From a virus: DNA of 37,207 bases. This document shows, piece after piece, positions 12,398 through 19,231 of this stretch. The notes beneath the pieces are model-generated. The model was not told where the DNA came from. It did not search any database and saw only the letters and a list, made by a program, of their open reading frames with translations. The translations under genes were made by a program, and so were the position numbers. Within the stretch, counting starts at the first letter, position 1, and each line of letters starts with the position of its first letter. The stretch is from positions 1 through 37,207 of the IMG/VR virus record IMGVR_UViG_3300044846_001950; one strand, given 5' to 3'.

Positions 12398-12664
12398 ATG
12401 AAAACACTAGCAGACAGAATTAAATTTCTACCAATCACACAAGACCTCGTTAAGTCAACCCTCCTAGACTTGTCCCACATCGGAACACAAGTTATCGAGG
12501 GTAAAGTTATTGAGGTTGGGCCAGAGATTGAAGAGGTAAAACTTGGAGACATCATTCGATTCAACGAAAAGACTCCTGTATACCTAGAAGAAAAAGGTAT
12601 AAAGGTTGGATACATCATGGAGTCTGACGTGCTACTTATAATGGGTAATGAGACGGAAGGTTAG
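12398..12664 (+). CDS. groES: GroES-like co-chaperonin (Cpn10 fold)
   Basis: The product is 88 residues, close to host GroES in length (about 95). The family layout is visible: an N-terminal LADRIKFLPITQDLVKST strand, then GTQVIEGKVIEVGPEIEE, VKLGDIIRFNEKTPVYLEE and the terminal KVGYIMESDVLLIMG, matching the GEVLAVG, VGDIVIF and ESDILAI signatures of GroES. The mobile loop region (residues about 17-26) is short and unlike the host consensus. GroES caps GroEL; phage versions such as T4 gp31 redirect GroEL to fold large phage proteins. No GroEL is present in the window. Overlaps the next gene by 17 bases. Confidence 0.88.
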   Translation: MKTLADRIKFLPITQDLVKSTLLDLSHIGTQVIEGKVIEVGPEIEEVKLGDIIRFNEKTPVYLEEKGIKVGYIMESDVLLIMGNETEG

Positions 12665-12974
12665 GTACTGGAACGATATCCAAATTGACGATGGTGCCTG
12701 TTATATGTGGAACGGAGAGTACCAAGTTATAACATTCAACAACTCAAAGGTAGGATACTTTCATGCTTGGGGAATTGTCTCAGGAGAGAGCGTTGCGTTT
12801 ATTGAAAATTATGAAGGTCATATTGAGGCAATTAACCCAACATTCATTAAATTTACACACGAGAACACAACCACACCTCATTTGTTTCAAGCGTTATCAT
12901 TTATAGAAGATCAGGAAATGAGAGAGAGGGTTATAAATGTTTTCTTGAACACGGATGAATACAATAAAGGTTAA
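12648..12974 (+). CDS. Protein of unknown function, 108 aa
   Basis: The start overlaps the end of the GroES-like gene by 17 bases. The product has beta-rich stretches (WNDIQIDDGACYMWNGEYQV, SKVGYFHAWGIVSGE) and then a helical end (LFQALSFIEDQEMRERVI). It overlaps the resolvase gene by 20 bases. No domain recognised; the gene order GroES, this gene, RusA is consistent with a packed operon. Confidence 0.6.
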   Translation: MRRKVRYWNDIQIDDGACYMWNGEYQVITFNNSKVGYFHAWGIVSGESVAFIENYEGHIEAINPTFIKFTHENTTTPHLFQALSFIEDQEMRERVINVFLNTDEYNKG

Positions 12975-13287
12975 CATAAAACCACTGTCTATAAACAAAG
13001 CCTTCCAAGGCAGAAGGTTTAAGACAAGCGATTATAACAATTATGAAAAGTCATGCCTGTTGATGATGCCCCGGCTACGGTTTCCCCAAGGCAAGGTCGC
13101 ACTTCATATACGGTATGGCTTTTCTAACAAAGCATCGGACGTAGATAATCCCACTAAGTTAGTGTTGGACATCATGCAGAAGAAGTATGAGTTTAATGAC
13201 AAGGATGTTTACGAGATTCATCTCTATAAACTAATTGTCCCACGAGGTAAGGAGTTTTGGGAGGTTACTATCATCCCTCTAGAATGA
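12955..13287 (+). CDS. rusA: RusA-family Holliday junction resolvase
   Basis: The product is 110 residues, near the 120 of E. coli RusA. Family signatures: IKPLSINKAFQGRRFKT near the N-terminus (NxxxR-type), the ASDVDNPTKLVLDIMQ block (residues about 60-76) with the catalytic Asp pair spaced D-x-x-N, and EFNDKDVYEI (the third acidic/DD region), then KLIVPRGKEFWEVTII. RusA dimers cut four-way DNA junctions; in phages they process recombination intermediates before packaging. It ends the recombination operon, followed at once by a T run (13287-13295). Confidence 0.9.
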   Translation: MNTIKVNIKPLSINKAFQGRRFKTSDYNNYEKSCLLMMPRLRFPQGKVALHIRYGFSNKASDVDNPTKLVLDIMQKKYEFNDKDVYEIHLYKLIVPRGKEFWEVTIIPLE

Positions 13288-13315
13288 TTTTTTTTTCACT
13301 GTTGAGCGAAGGCGG

Positions 13316-13606
13316 TTACTTCAAACGTGGAGTGCCGCCTTTCCCATTTCTAGCCCTATTTTTTGACTGACCTTCAGAAACAGTTTTGCCAGATTTAGTA
13401 TGGCTCATGTCTTTACCATCCTTGTTCCCGTAAGTTTTAGCCTTGCGGTTCTCCTTGTTCAGTTCTGAACGATACTTACGTCTCTCGGGAGTAGAATGAT
13501 ATTCTTTGTTGTACTCATCCTTTTTAGCCTTAGCCTTTGGATTCGATTGAAAGTATTTGGCACTCTCTGATTTGCCTTTTTTAGTACCTGCTAATGAATT
13601 TCTCAT
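13316..13606 (-). CDS. Small basic phage protein with SHTKSGK/NRARN motif
   Basis: The product is 96 residues, about a third Lys/Arg, no Cys, probably largely unstructured or DNA/RNA-bound. Recognisable are KKGKSESAKYFQSNPKAKAK, then YNKEYHSTPERRKYRSELN, KDGKDMSHTKSG and SKNRARNGKGG. Small basic proteins with a GKDxSHTKxGxxxxxSxxNR pattern are familiar to me from many freshwater and marine phages; they have no proven role, and a virion or nucleic-acid-packing function is a guess. The start codon CAT/ATG at 13606 lies at one end of the symmetric divergent promoter (13607-13634). Confidence 0.7.
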   Translation of the reverse strand: MRNSLAGTKKGKSESAKYFQSNPKAKAKKDEYNKEYHSTPERRKYRSELNKENRKAKTYGNKDGKDMSHTKSGKTVSEGQSKNRARNGKGGTPRLK

Positions 13607-13634
13607 GTAACAAATATAACACTAAATTTGTTAC
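13607..13634. promoter_or_regulatory. Divergent promoter built on a 9-bp inverted repeat
   Basis: GTAACAAAT (13607-13615) and ATTTGTTAC (13626-13634) are perfect inverted copies 10 bp apart. They contain two opposed -7 boxes: TATATTTG on the minus strand (13618-13611) and TAAATTTG on the plus strand (13623-13630). The minus ATG begins at 13606 and the plus ATG at 13636, so transcription about 5-8 bases after each -7 box would begin at or next to each start codon, giving nearly leaderless mRNAs. No clear -33 box was found for either side. Confidence 0.55.
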
Positions 13635-13635
13635 G

Positions 13636-13845
13636 ATGATTATACATGAAATACAACAAGTGCTTTGGGTAGAGACGGAGTTAGGTGAGGGGATTGCCTT
13701 ATTCCTCATGGACTACGGAATGCAGAATAATACGGTGTGGGTGGTAGCCTTGGAGGAGACTGGAGAGATAAAACACTTCGACTCTAATCAGATAAGGTTA
13801 TGCAAGAACCACACTATAAACCTTCGCTGTAATACGCAATCTTGA
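13636..13845 (+). CDS. Small protein, unknown
   Basis: The product is 69 residues from ATG 13636 (MIIHEIQQVLWVETELGEGI...), preferred to ATG 13594, which lies upstream of the -7 box. The sequence is beta-rich (QQVLWVETELGEGIALFLM, VWVVALEETGEIKHFD, SNQIRLCKN) and resembles a small SH3-like barrel of the kind seen in other small phage proteins, which is a guess. Its 3' end overlaps the HNH-type gene tail to tail by 32 bases. Confidence 0.6.
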   Translation: MIIHEIQQVLWVETELGEGIALFLMDYGMQNNTVWVVALEETGEIKHFDSNQIRLCKNHTINLRCNTQS

Positions 13846-14233
13846 GCATCTCGTATAACTTAAAGACGTATTCCCATCTCTTATCCTTCTGCAATAGTTT
13901 CTCTCTTGACATAGTATGCCAATCTGTGTGATACTCCGCATTGACAAAGATGATGTTGGAAGGGTTGAGACGATAGGCTGGAAAAGCCCCCTTGCCTAGG
14001 ATGTGGAAACATATTGATGGAGAGAATTCTAACTCTCTTCCGGTTACATAACAACGATGCTTACGACTCTCCCATAGATGTTTGAAGAGATCCATTTCGC
14101 CAGTAGGCTTGTACTTCTTTTTGAAATCAGTTCTCTTGAGACCTTTGGACTTAGGTTTTGCATCCTCCCTGTAGTTCTTACAGAATGCACGATTAAAATC
14201 CGTACAAAAACATTCCTCGGCTTGACACTTCAT
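13814..14233 (-). CDS. HNH/NinG-like nuclease candidate
   Basis: The product is 139 residues. The N-terminal third is rich in Cys and Lys (MKCQAEECFCTDFNRAFCKN). The middle and end carry HRCYVTGRELEFSPSICFHI and NPSNIIFVNAEYHTDWH, a layout like the HNH fold: a CxxxG knuckle turn, a H (Phe-His) strand, then N and H in the following helix. It recalls NinG/Rap-type phage HNH proteins that assist recombination, but exact catalytic residues cannot be fixed without alignment. It stands alone with its own promoter (14333-14365) and a leader hairpin. Confidence 0.55.
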   Translation of the reverse strand: MKCQAEECFCTDFNRAFCKNYREDAKPKSKGLKRTDFKKKYKPTGEMDLFKHLWESRKHRCYVTGRELEFSPSICFHILGKGAFPAYRLNPSNIIFVNAEYHTDWHTMSREKLLQKDKRWEYVFKLYEMLKIAYYSEGL

Positions 14234-14259
14234 TGGCGTTTCATTTTGTTAGAAACACA

Positions 14260-14281
14260 TAAGGAGGATTTCTCCTCCTTA
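14260..14281 (-). promoter_or_regulatory. Leader hairpin of the HNH-type gene
   Basis: A perfect 9-bp inverted repeat TAAGGAGGA / TCCTCCTTA with a four-base loop (14260-14281) is in the 5' leader of the minus-strand gene. One arm contains AAGGAGG, a consensus Shine-Dalgarno, held in the stem by its complement CCTCCTT. No T tract follows, so it is not an obvious terminator, though it might end transcripts coming from the late block. Control by ribosome-binding-site sequestration is possible. Confidence 0.5.
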
Positions 14282-14332
14282 TCTGTAACCTAATCAATAA
14301 TCAATAAATCTATGAGAAACAATTGAACATTG

Positions 14333-14365
14333 CAAATATACAAAATAATCTTTTGTAATTACAAA
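14333..14365 (-). promoter_or_regulatory. Bacteroidota-type promoter for the HNH-type gene
   Basis: On the minus strand: TTTG (14365-14362), a 21-bp spacer and TATATTTG (14340-14333), a full consensus match, within the shared TTTGTATATTTG string. Leader to the ATG at 14233 is about 90 nt and includes the hairpin at 14260-14281. Confidence 0.65.
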
Positions 14366-14376
14366 TGTTAATAAAT

Positions 14377-14502
14377 TTAATTCTCTTCGTCTGGAACTTC
14401 TTCTGTTATCACTTCGTAGTTGCCGTACTTCACGGCTTCTTTTTTGTCGAGCGTTTCAATGTAACCTTGCTCAGTTATCATTCTATATTTTGTTATTATC
14501 AT
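14377..14502 (-). CDS. Tiny protein (41 aa) at the end of the late operon
   Basis: The frame begins at the ATG overlapping the tail-fibre stop (ATGA, 14502-14499) and ends at TAA 14379-14377. It reads MIITKYRMITEQGYIETLDK then an acidic end (KYGNYEVITEEVPDEEN). The overlap with the preceding gene is the main support. Unknown function; a small tail-fibre assembly helper is possible by position. Confidence 0.55.
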   Translation of the reverse strand: MIITKYRMITEQGYIETLDKKEAVKYGNYEVITEEVPDEEN

Positions 14503-16907
14503 GTGCGAGGTGTTGTTAAGATGTTTTCATATCCAACATAGTCGCAGTAAACTGCTCTCGATGTTAATCCTATTTGTTTAGCTATTTGCATTTTCATATG
14601 GAAATATCTGCTACTTGAAGGAAGTGGAATGTTAGTTGTGTGCGTTGCTATTGCTGTTCCATTAACGTAAAATGTAACCGATGTGCCTGCTGCATTAACT
14701 TCTATTCTTAAATTATTCCAAGCCGCTGCCGTTACTGCTGTTGTTGTTGTTGTTAGCGTGCGAACTGAGTTAGCAACCGTTACACATTGCCAATTAGCAC
14801 TTGCTGCCGTTCCATTTGCAGTACCGCCCTCATCGTATGTAATAAATACCCCATCTGTTTCTTGCGCATTGCTGATGACGCTACCAAAGCCAAAAATCAA
14901 TCTGTATCTTTCAAGCAAGGTACTTAAAGCACTGATGTTAATTAGTGTTTCGAAATTCCATGCTCCGCCACCAAACCAAAGCTGTTGACTTCCTGAGCTG
15001 CCGTAATATGTAACATAACCAAATGCTGATGATGTCCCCGTTTGAAACGCTATAACACCTTGTTGATTTGTTCTATTAGGTATTGCCCCACCATTTGCTA
15101 TTGTCGATGATCCACCCGATGCAACACTGGATTGCCCACCATCTAAACCAATTAAAGTAATAAAGTCGGTAAAGAAAGATACTATTCTCTTTCCTCTATC
15201 TATCATAGATAGACTATTCACAGCGTCTACCGTTGGGAATTTTACTCCTGTGCCGTCTACTGCTAATGAGTTCTGTTTATTGGCTGTGTTCTCTGCTGTG
15301 AATCCTAACGCATCTTGCTTGCCGTTGAAGGTAGTCCAATCCGCACTACTTAACGCACCTCTATTAGCTGCGCTTGCCGTTGGTAAATCAAATGTATGAG
15401 TAGTTCCTGTTGAGGAGATAGCGAAGTCTGTTCCTGTTGTTCCCGTTGCGAAGTTCTGCACCTGTGCCGTTAAGCCATTCAATGCAGTAACACCTGTTGA
15501 GAAGGTAGTTATTACTTGACAAAGATGACTATTTTCAGTATGCAGTTTAATCGTCCTTCCCGAATTATTAACCCATATTCTAACCGCTAATCTATCGGTT
15601 AAAGCTAATGTTGTTTGTGGAATAGCTAATGCGCTAACATAAAGGTCAGTTACCGTTCCATTGGTGATGCCTTCAGGAGTAGCCGAGTTGGATGCAATCA
15701 AAGACAATGTTGCTCCATCCCATTTGTATAACTCAATATAAAATGAAGGAGTGCCACCGCTACTGGATGCGCTGAAGTATGTTTCAAAGTTCCAGTTACC
15801 TGCTGGTATTTCTAACAGGTTCGGAACGTTAGCGTCTGTGATAAAACTTTGAATATATCCATTCGTTGCAATCGTGAAATCTGTTCCTGCACCCAAGATA
15901 GGTGTCCTGTCCATTTGCTTCATTGCCACACCGCCAAATGTACCCTGCGCTACTGATCCGTTGAGATAAAAAGATAATGAAGCGCCACCGCCTGATGAAG
16001 CAGGGAAGTTTGCAAGACTGCCATCACCTCTCACGTATTGCGACACTGTACCTGCGCCTGTAACTGCTAAAGTTCCCGAAGTGGTAACAGGGCTACTCGC
16101 TACACTAAATGCTGAAGGCATTGTTAACCCCACACTTGTAACCGTTCCCGAAGTAATTGCAGGAAATGTAGCTAAGCTACCATCACCTCTAATATATTCA
16201 GCAGTTGTCCCTGTTGGATCATCAAACTTTGCGTTTAGGGCGGCTTGCAAATCTGTCTGTGCAGATAGTGTCCCTGTAATACCACCCCATACGGCAGTTC
16301 CTCCACCTCCACTCAAAGATACATAGGCTGCACCATCCCAAACATACGGCTCAGGAACACTCATGTCAATATAGATGACATTAGCAGATCCTGTTACCGG
16401 GAATAATGCAAATGTTGCATATTGCTCAACCCCTGTAGATGTTAATAGTTGATACGATGAACCATCCCAAAAATAGGCTTGATTTGTAGACTCATCGATA
16501 TATATTACAGACTGCTGTCCTGTTGCTGGAAAAGATGCAAAGTTAGGATATACAGCAACAACACCTCCAACAAACGTAGGCCCAGGGCAACAGCCTTGAA
16601 TAACGTCTGAGATTAAAAATCCATATATGTCGTAAAGTCTATTTACATATGCCGAACTTGTGTCAGAGGGGTCTATTCCTGCTGAGAAAATCTTATTACT
16701 TGTTGATCCGTAGAGAGAAATTATATTAAATACATTAAACGAGAGGGTCTTTACGCTGCTTGAAAATATAATTGTCTTAGCTACATTGCTTTCAAATCCA
16801 ACAGATACAGAACTTGTGATACTAAAAGAGTCTACAACATCTGCCCCGTTATAAAATTCAATTATTCCGTTAGGTAGACGCTGTATTTTAGTTACATTTA
16901 CATTCAT
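14499..16907 (-). CDS. Tail fibre / receptor-binding protein
   Basis: The product is 802 residues. An N-terminal part (1-105) is followed by two tandem copies of a about 37-residue unit (FPATGQQSVIYIDESTNQAY...FWDG and FPVTGSANVIYIDMSVPEPY...VWDG, residues about 117-195), a familiar element of phage fibre/tip proteins. Next come two copies of RGDGSLxxFPA (near 245 and 295) between Thr/Ser/Gly/Val-rich shaft sequence, then a jelly-roll-like domain at the C-terminus (residues about 600-795: WNFETLINISALSTLLERYR, NNLRIEVNAAGTSVTFYVN), as in concanavalin/LamG carbohydrate-binding folds. It would bind the host surface. Last large gene of the late block, overlapping its neighbours by four bases at each end. 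Confidence 0.85.
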   Translation of the reverse strand: MNVNVTKIQRLPNGIIEFYNGADVVDSFSITSSVSVGFESNVAKTIIFSSSVKTLSFNVFNIISLYGSTSNKIFSAGIDPSDTSSAYVNRLYDIYGFLISDVIQGCCPGPTFVGGVVAVYPNFASFPATGQQSVIYIDESTNQAYFWDGSSYQLLTSTGVEQYATFALFPVTGSANVIYIDMSVPEPYVWDGAAYVSLSGGGGTAVWGGITGTLSAQTDLQAALNAKFDDPTGTTAEYIRGDGSLATFPAITSGTVTSVGLTMPSAFSVASSPVTTSGTLAVTGAGTVSQYVRGDGSLANFPASSGGGASLSFYLNGSVAQGTFGGVAMKQMDRTPILGAGTDFTIATNGYIQSFITDANVPNLLEIPAGNWNFETYFSASSSGGTPSFYIELYKWDGATLSLIASNSATPEGITNGTVTDLYVSALAIPQTTLALTDRLAVRIWVNNSGRTIKLHTENSHLCQVITTFSTGVTALNGLTAQVQNFATGTTGTDFAISSTGTTHTFDLPTASAANRGALSSADWTTFNGKQDALGFTAENTANKQNSLAVDGTGVKFPTVDAVNSLSMIDRGKRIVSFFTDFITLIGLDGGQSSVASGGSSTIANGGAIPNRTNQQGVIAFQTGTSSAFGYVTYYGSSGSQQLWFGGGAWNFETLINISALSTLLERYRLIFGFGSVISNAQETDGVFITYDEGGTANGTAASANWQCVTVANSVRTLTTTTTAVTAAAWNNLRIEVNAAGTSVTFYVNGTAIATHTTNIPLPSSSRYFHMKMQIAKQIGLTSRAVYCDYVGYENILTTPRT

Positions 16908-17719
16908 TGCTCAAGCATTAGTACAGACGCAATCTCATCATCGGATGCGTTCATACAAAAATACTGAAAATTACCATACCTTTCAGACATTATTATTGCC
17001 TTTTCTTCAAAATTTATGCTGTTAATTCCTGCCGAGATTAATTTTCCCATCACATACTTTGTGTCTTGGTGACCTCGGTTCTCTACGTTTACTTCAACCT
17101 CTTCTTCTACCTCATCAACTTGAGGGACGCTTATGGTTCTAGCCTTCTTCTTTTTGGAGGAGAGGGTGCGTACTCTGTTGTAGTTCTCCTCACCCCAGAT
17201 GAACTCAAAGAATTGTTTAACGGTTACCCTCTCTGAGTTAAACTTCTGAGAGGTTGCCTCTAGAGCTTGTGCTATAGGAAACTTGGATGGCTTACAATAG
17301 CGAGTGAGGGAACGCAAGTCTTGACACTTGATGACCTCCACCGGATCTATCCCATGCTCTTCTGCTACCACCTTCCAACTCTTGACAGGCTTGAACTCAG
17401 TCTCCTTCTTCGGCTTCTCAAACTCAAAGTCTATAGGTATACCTAAAGACGTGCAGGTCATAACGAGTAACTTCATATTGGCTATGGCAATGAGAGCCTC
17501 CCTTGGCTTCTCGTCCTCACACACTACAGAGAAGGTGTCGCTCTTCTTGTCGGCAATGGTCATGTATCCCGTGACCTTAACACTCTTTGGAGCAATAGAC
17601 TCTTCCTTGAAGATTTGCCATCTAGTCTCTCCTGTATTTACAGAGTCGCTAATGGCTGTATATAATTCAATGAGACTTTTCTCCTCCTTGGAGAGAGAGA
17701 ATGGTAGAGAACATTTCAT
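16904..17719 (-). CDS. Protein of unknown function, 271 aa
   Basis: The protein has an N-terminal helical region (FSLSKEEKSLIELYTAISDS), a beta-rich part with VKVTGYMTIADKKSD, a mid region KVVAEEHGIDPVEVIKCQDL, a basic stretch (RVRTLSSKKKKARTISVP), an acidic linker (QVDEVEEEVEVNVEN) and a C-terminal helical end. No known domain recognised. It lies between holin candidates and the tail fibre and overlaps the fibre gene by ATGA, so a tail-fibre assembly or lysis-control role is possible by position only. Confidence 0.65.
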   Translation of the reverse strand: MKCSLPFSLSKEEKSLIELYTAISDSVNTGETRWQIFKEESIAPKSVKVTGYMTIADKKSDTFSVVCEDEKPREALIAIANMKLLVMTCTSLGIPIDFEFEKPKKETEFKPVKSWKVVAEEHGIDPVEVIKCQDLRSLTRYCKPSKFPIAQALEATSQKFNSERVTVKQFFEFIWGEENYNRVRTLSSKKKKARTISVPQVDEVEEEVEVNVENRGHQDTKYVMGKLISAGINSINFEEKAIIMSERYGNFQYFCMNASDDEIASVLMLEQ

Positions 17720-17736
17720 TTGTTTTTTTTGTTTTG

Positions 17737-17979
17737 TTATTGTTCGGATGGTGTGTCATCCTTCTTCTTATATCGTGTAAAGATACTCTCAATAACTGTA
17801 AGTCCCAAACCTCCTCCTGCTATGACGAGAAGTCCCTCAAACATATAGTCAGGACATCTATAGGAAGTGAATGTAGCAATGTATGCCAACGAGACGCAAA
17901 CGAGTAAAGAGAGTATTGCACTAACCCTTTTTGTACTTGCATCTCCTTCAGAACTTAGTAGTGACTTTAACCATTTCAC
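17737..17979 (-). CDS. Holin candidate (two-helix membrane protein)
   Basis: The product is 80 residues from GTG 17979, which overlaps the previous stop as GTGA; no ATG is in frame. N-terminal MKWLKSLLSSEGDASTKRVS is followed by a transmembrane helix (AILSLLVCVSLAYIATF, about 20-36), a short turn with YRCPDYM, a second helix (FEGLLVIAGGGLGLTVIESI, about 47-66) and a basic-acidic C-terminus (TRYKKKDDTPSEQ). This size and topology, next to a second small membrane protein and a lytic enzyme candidate, fits a class II holin. Confidence 0.65.
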   Translation of the reverse strand: MKWLKSLLSSEGDASTKRVSAILSLLVCVSLAYIATFTSYRCPDYMFEGLLVIAGGGLGLTVIESIFTRYKKKDDTPSEQ

Positions 17980-18149
17980 TTCTTCTTAGCCATTTTAATA
18001 ATGGTATAGATAGACGCTATACCCGACAGAATAAGACAAAACATTTTAAGAGCAAACTCAACGTCCAACAACCAAGCTGGGACTGCTAATAATATGCTAC
18101 TAATTGTGCCTGCTACTCCTTCCGCTATTTGGTGTTGGTGGTTGCTCAT
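17976..18149 (-). CDS. Second small membrane protein, antiholin/holin candidate (57 aa)
   Basis: ATG 18149 overlaps the previous stop by one base and the stop overlaps the next GTG start. Residues about 10-30 (EGVAGTISSILLAVPAWLLD) and 33-52 (ALKMFCLILSGIASIYTII) are hydrophobic helices, and it ends in KMAKKK. With the 80-residue neighbour it forms a pair of small membrane proteins directly after the lytic enzyme candidate, as in holin/antiholin arrangements. Which is the holin cannot be told. Confidence 0.6.
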   Translation of the reverse strand: MSNHQHQIAEGVAGTISSILLAVPAWLLDVEFALKMFCLILSGIASIYTIIKMAKKK

Positions 18150-18703
18150 TATAAAAAATCTTTTTCGTTAAACAATATGCATGAAAAATATTTAACTCCA
18201 CTATTTTTACAAAGGGTCATGAACTCTTCGTACTCTTTTGGGTTATTTCTTACTTGACATCCTGCACTCCACTTGTCAATTATTTTACTAACTGCATTAG
18301 CGTTTGCACGATGGATATTAATTCCGTATTGACCATAGATAGGTTTGCCTATCTGTTCACTCTTGTCATTCTTGTTGTTGTCTCTGTAAACAGGAAGAGG
18401 AGCATACTGAACCAAAGCCTCGTATTTACCTTTGTGTTTTCCAATCACCCAAGCGTTTAGGTGTTGACCCTCTGCTAGAACAGCAGTACCTTTTGGGTTA
18501 AGAAAGTTTTTCAACCAATGAACACCAGGATTAGTTGTCCCAGTGTGCCATGTGATATTTCCATTTTCCAACACACCCAACAAGTCATCAAATTCATTTG
18601 GTTTATCTGCGGCAGAACGAATGTTTATAAGTTGAAAGGGCAACCATTGGTAACCCTTCTTTAATGCAACTTGTTTTAATTCTAATGCTGTAGGCTTGTT
18701 CAT
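18149..18703 (-). CDS. YkuD-like (L,D-transpeptidase fold) lytic enzyme candidate
   Basis: The product is 184 residues. The second half shows the L,D-transpeptidase type signature: IYGQYGINIHRAN with His131, then DKWSAGCQV with Ser146 and Cys149 (H-x14-S-x-G-C), the usual catalytic His/Cys pair. In the first half, EFDDLLGVLENGNITWHTGT and KGTAVLAEGQHLNAWVIGKH are beta-rich. No signal peptide. In the lysis cassette this probably cuts or modifies peptidoglycan cross-links; YkuD proteins usually act as transpeptidases, so a hydrolytic or endolysin role is inferred from context. It overlaps the ferritin gene by ATGA and the next membrane gene by one base. Confidence 0.6.
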   Translation of the reverse strand: MNKPTALELKQVALKKGYQWLPFQLINIRSAADKPNEFDDLLGVLENGNITWHTGTTNPGVHWLKNFLNPKGTAVLAEGQHLNAWVIGKHKGKYEALVQYAPLPVYRDNNKNDKSEQIGKPIYGQYGINIHRANANAVSKIIDKWSAGCQVRNNPKEYEEFMTLCKNSGVKYFSCILFNEKDFL

Positions 18704-19200
18704 CCGAATAAGTTTTCTTCTAACATTAACATTTCAAATTTACTCTTCGTGTCTGTCCCCTCAAGCACATTCAACTTGTCGCTATACTCAGCAACCGCTT
18801 CCTTCTGACCTGTGCGATATTGCTGTAGGAAGTCAAACACACAAAGGTCTCCCGTCTTAAAAATCTTCATACTCGTGTCTTCGTACTCCTCGTACAATTT
18901 ATACTCCATGTCATATGCCATGCTGATGACTTCGCCTATGCTAGAAAATTCAAGTGTAGGTTTAGGAATGGTTGGAAGAGCAGGAGTGATATTCCAATCG
19001 ACTAAGTAGTTCTCAATCTTCTTAGCGTGACCGAACTCATCCTCCGACTCTTTGTCGAAGAAAGCACCTGCCTTAAAGAAGCCTACATTCTTGCACCAGT
19101 TAGATGCAGAGCGATAAAAATATGCCGCATTAAACTCATCCTGCAAACGAGGCAGGAGTAAGTTTATAACTGGTTGAGATAATTTCTCTGGTTTTTTCAT
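18700..19200 (-). CDS. Ferritin (non-haem, FtnA-like)
   Basis: The product is 166 residues, the length of bacterial FtnA (165). A four-helix ferritin layout is clear, and by hand alignment with E. coli FtnA the ferroxidase ligands are all present: Glu22 (QDEFNAAYFYR), Glu55 and His58 (SEDEFGHAKK), Glu99 (YDMEYKLYEEY) and Gln132 (TGQKEAV); the third-site Glu130 of FtnA is Ala135 here. Tyr27/29 follow Glu22. Ferritins oxidise Fe(II) and store it as a mineral in a 24-mer shell. It opens the lysis group in the late block, after the giant ejection-protein gene and overlapping the YkuD-like gene by ATGA, so it is made late. It is a real metabolic-type gene in a phage. Confidence 0.85.
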   Translation of the reverse strand: MKKPEKLSQPVINLLLPRLQDEFNAAYFYRSASNWCKNVGFFKAGAFFDKESEDEFGHAKKIENYLVDWNITPALPTIPKPTLEFSSIGEVISMAYDMEYKLYEEYEDTSMKIFKTGDLCVFDFLQQYRTGQKEAVAEYSDKLNVLEGTDTKSKFEMLMLEENLFG

Positions 19201-19223
19201 TTTTTATGATAGTAAGAATGATA

Positions 19224-19231
19224 CAAATTTA
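19224..19231 (-). promoter_or_regulatory. Possible -7 box before the ferritin gene
   Basis: TAAATTTG (19231-19224 on the minus strand) matches TAnnTTTG and lies 24 bases before the ATG at 19200. No TTTG at a 19-21 bp distance was found, so the call rests on the -7 box alone. Confidence 0.35.

Noticed and set aside
15900-16560. Repeats in the tail fibre as a possible CRISPR or recombination array
   Set aside because: The repeats are coding, differ between copies and are not evenly spaced; no CRISPR array was seen in the window.
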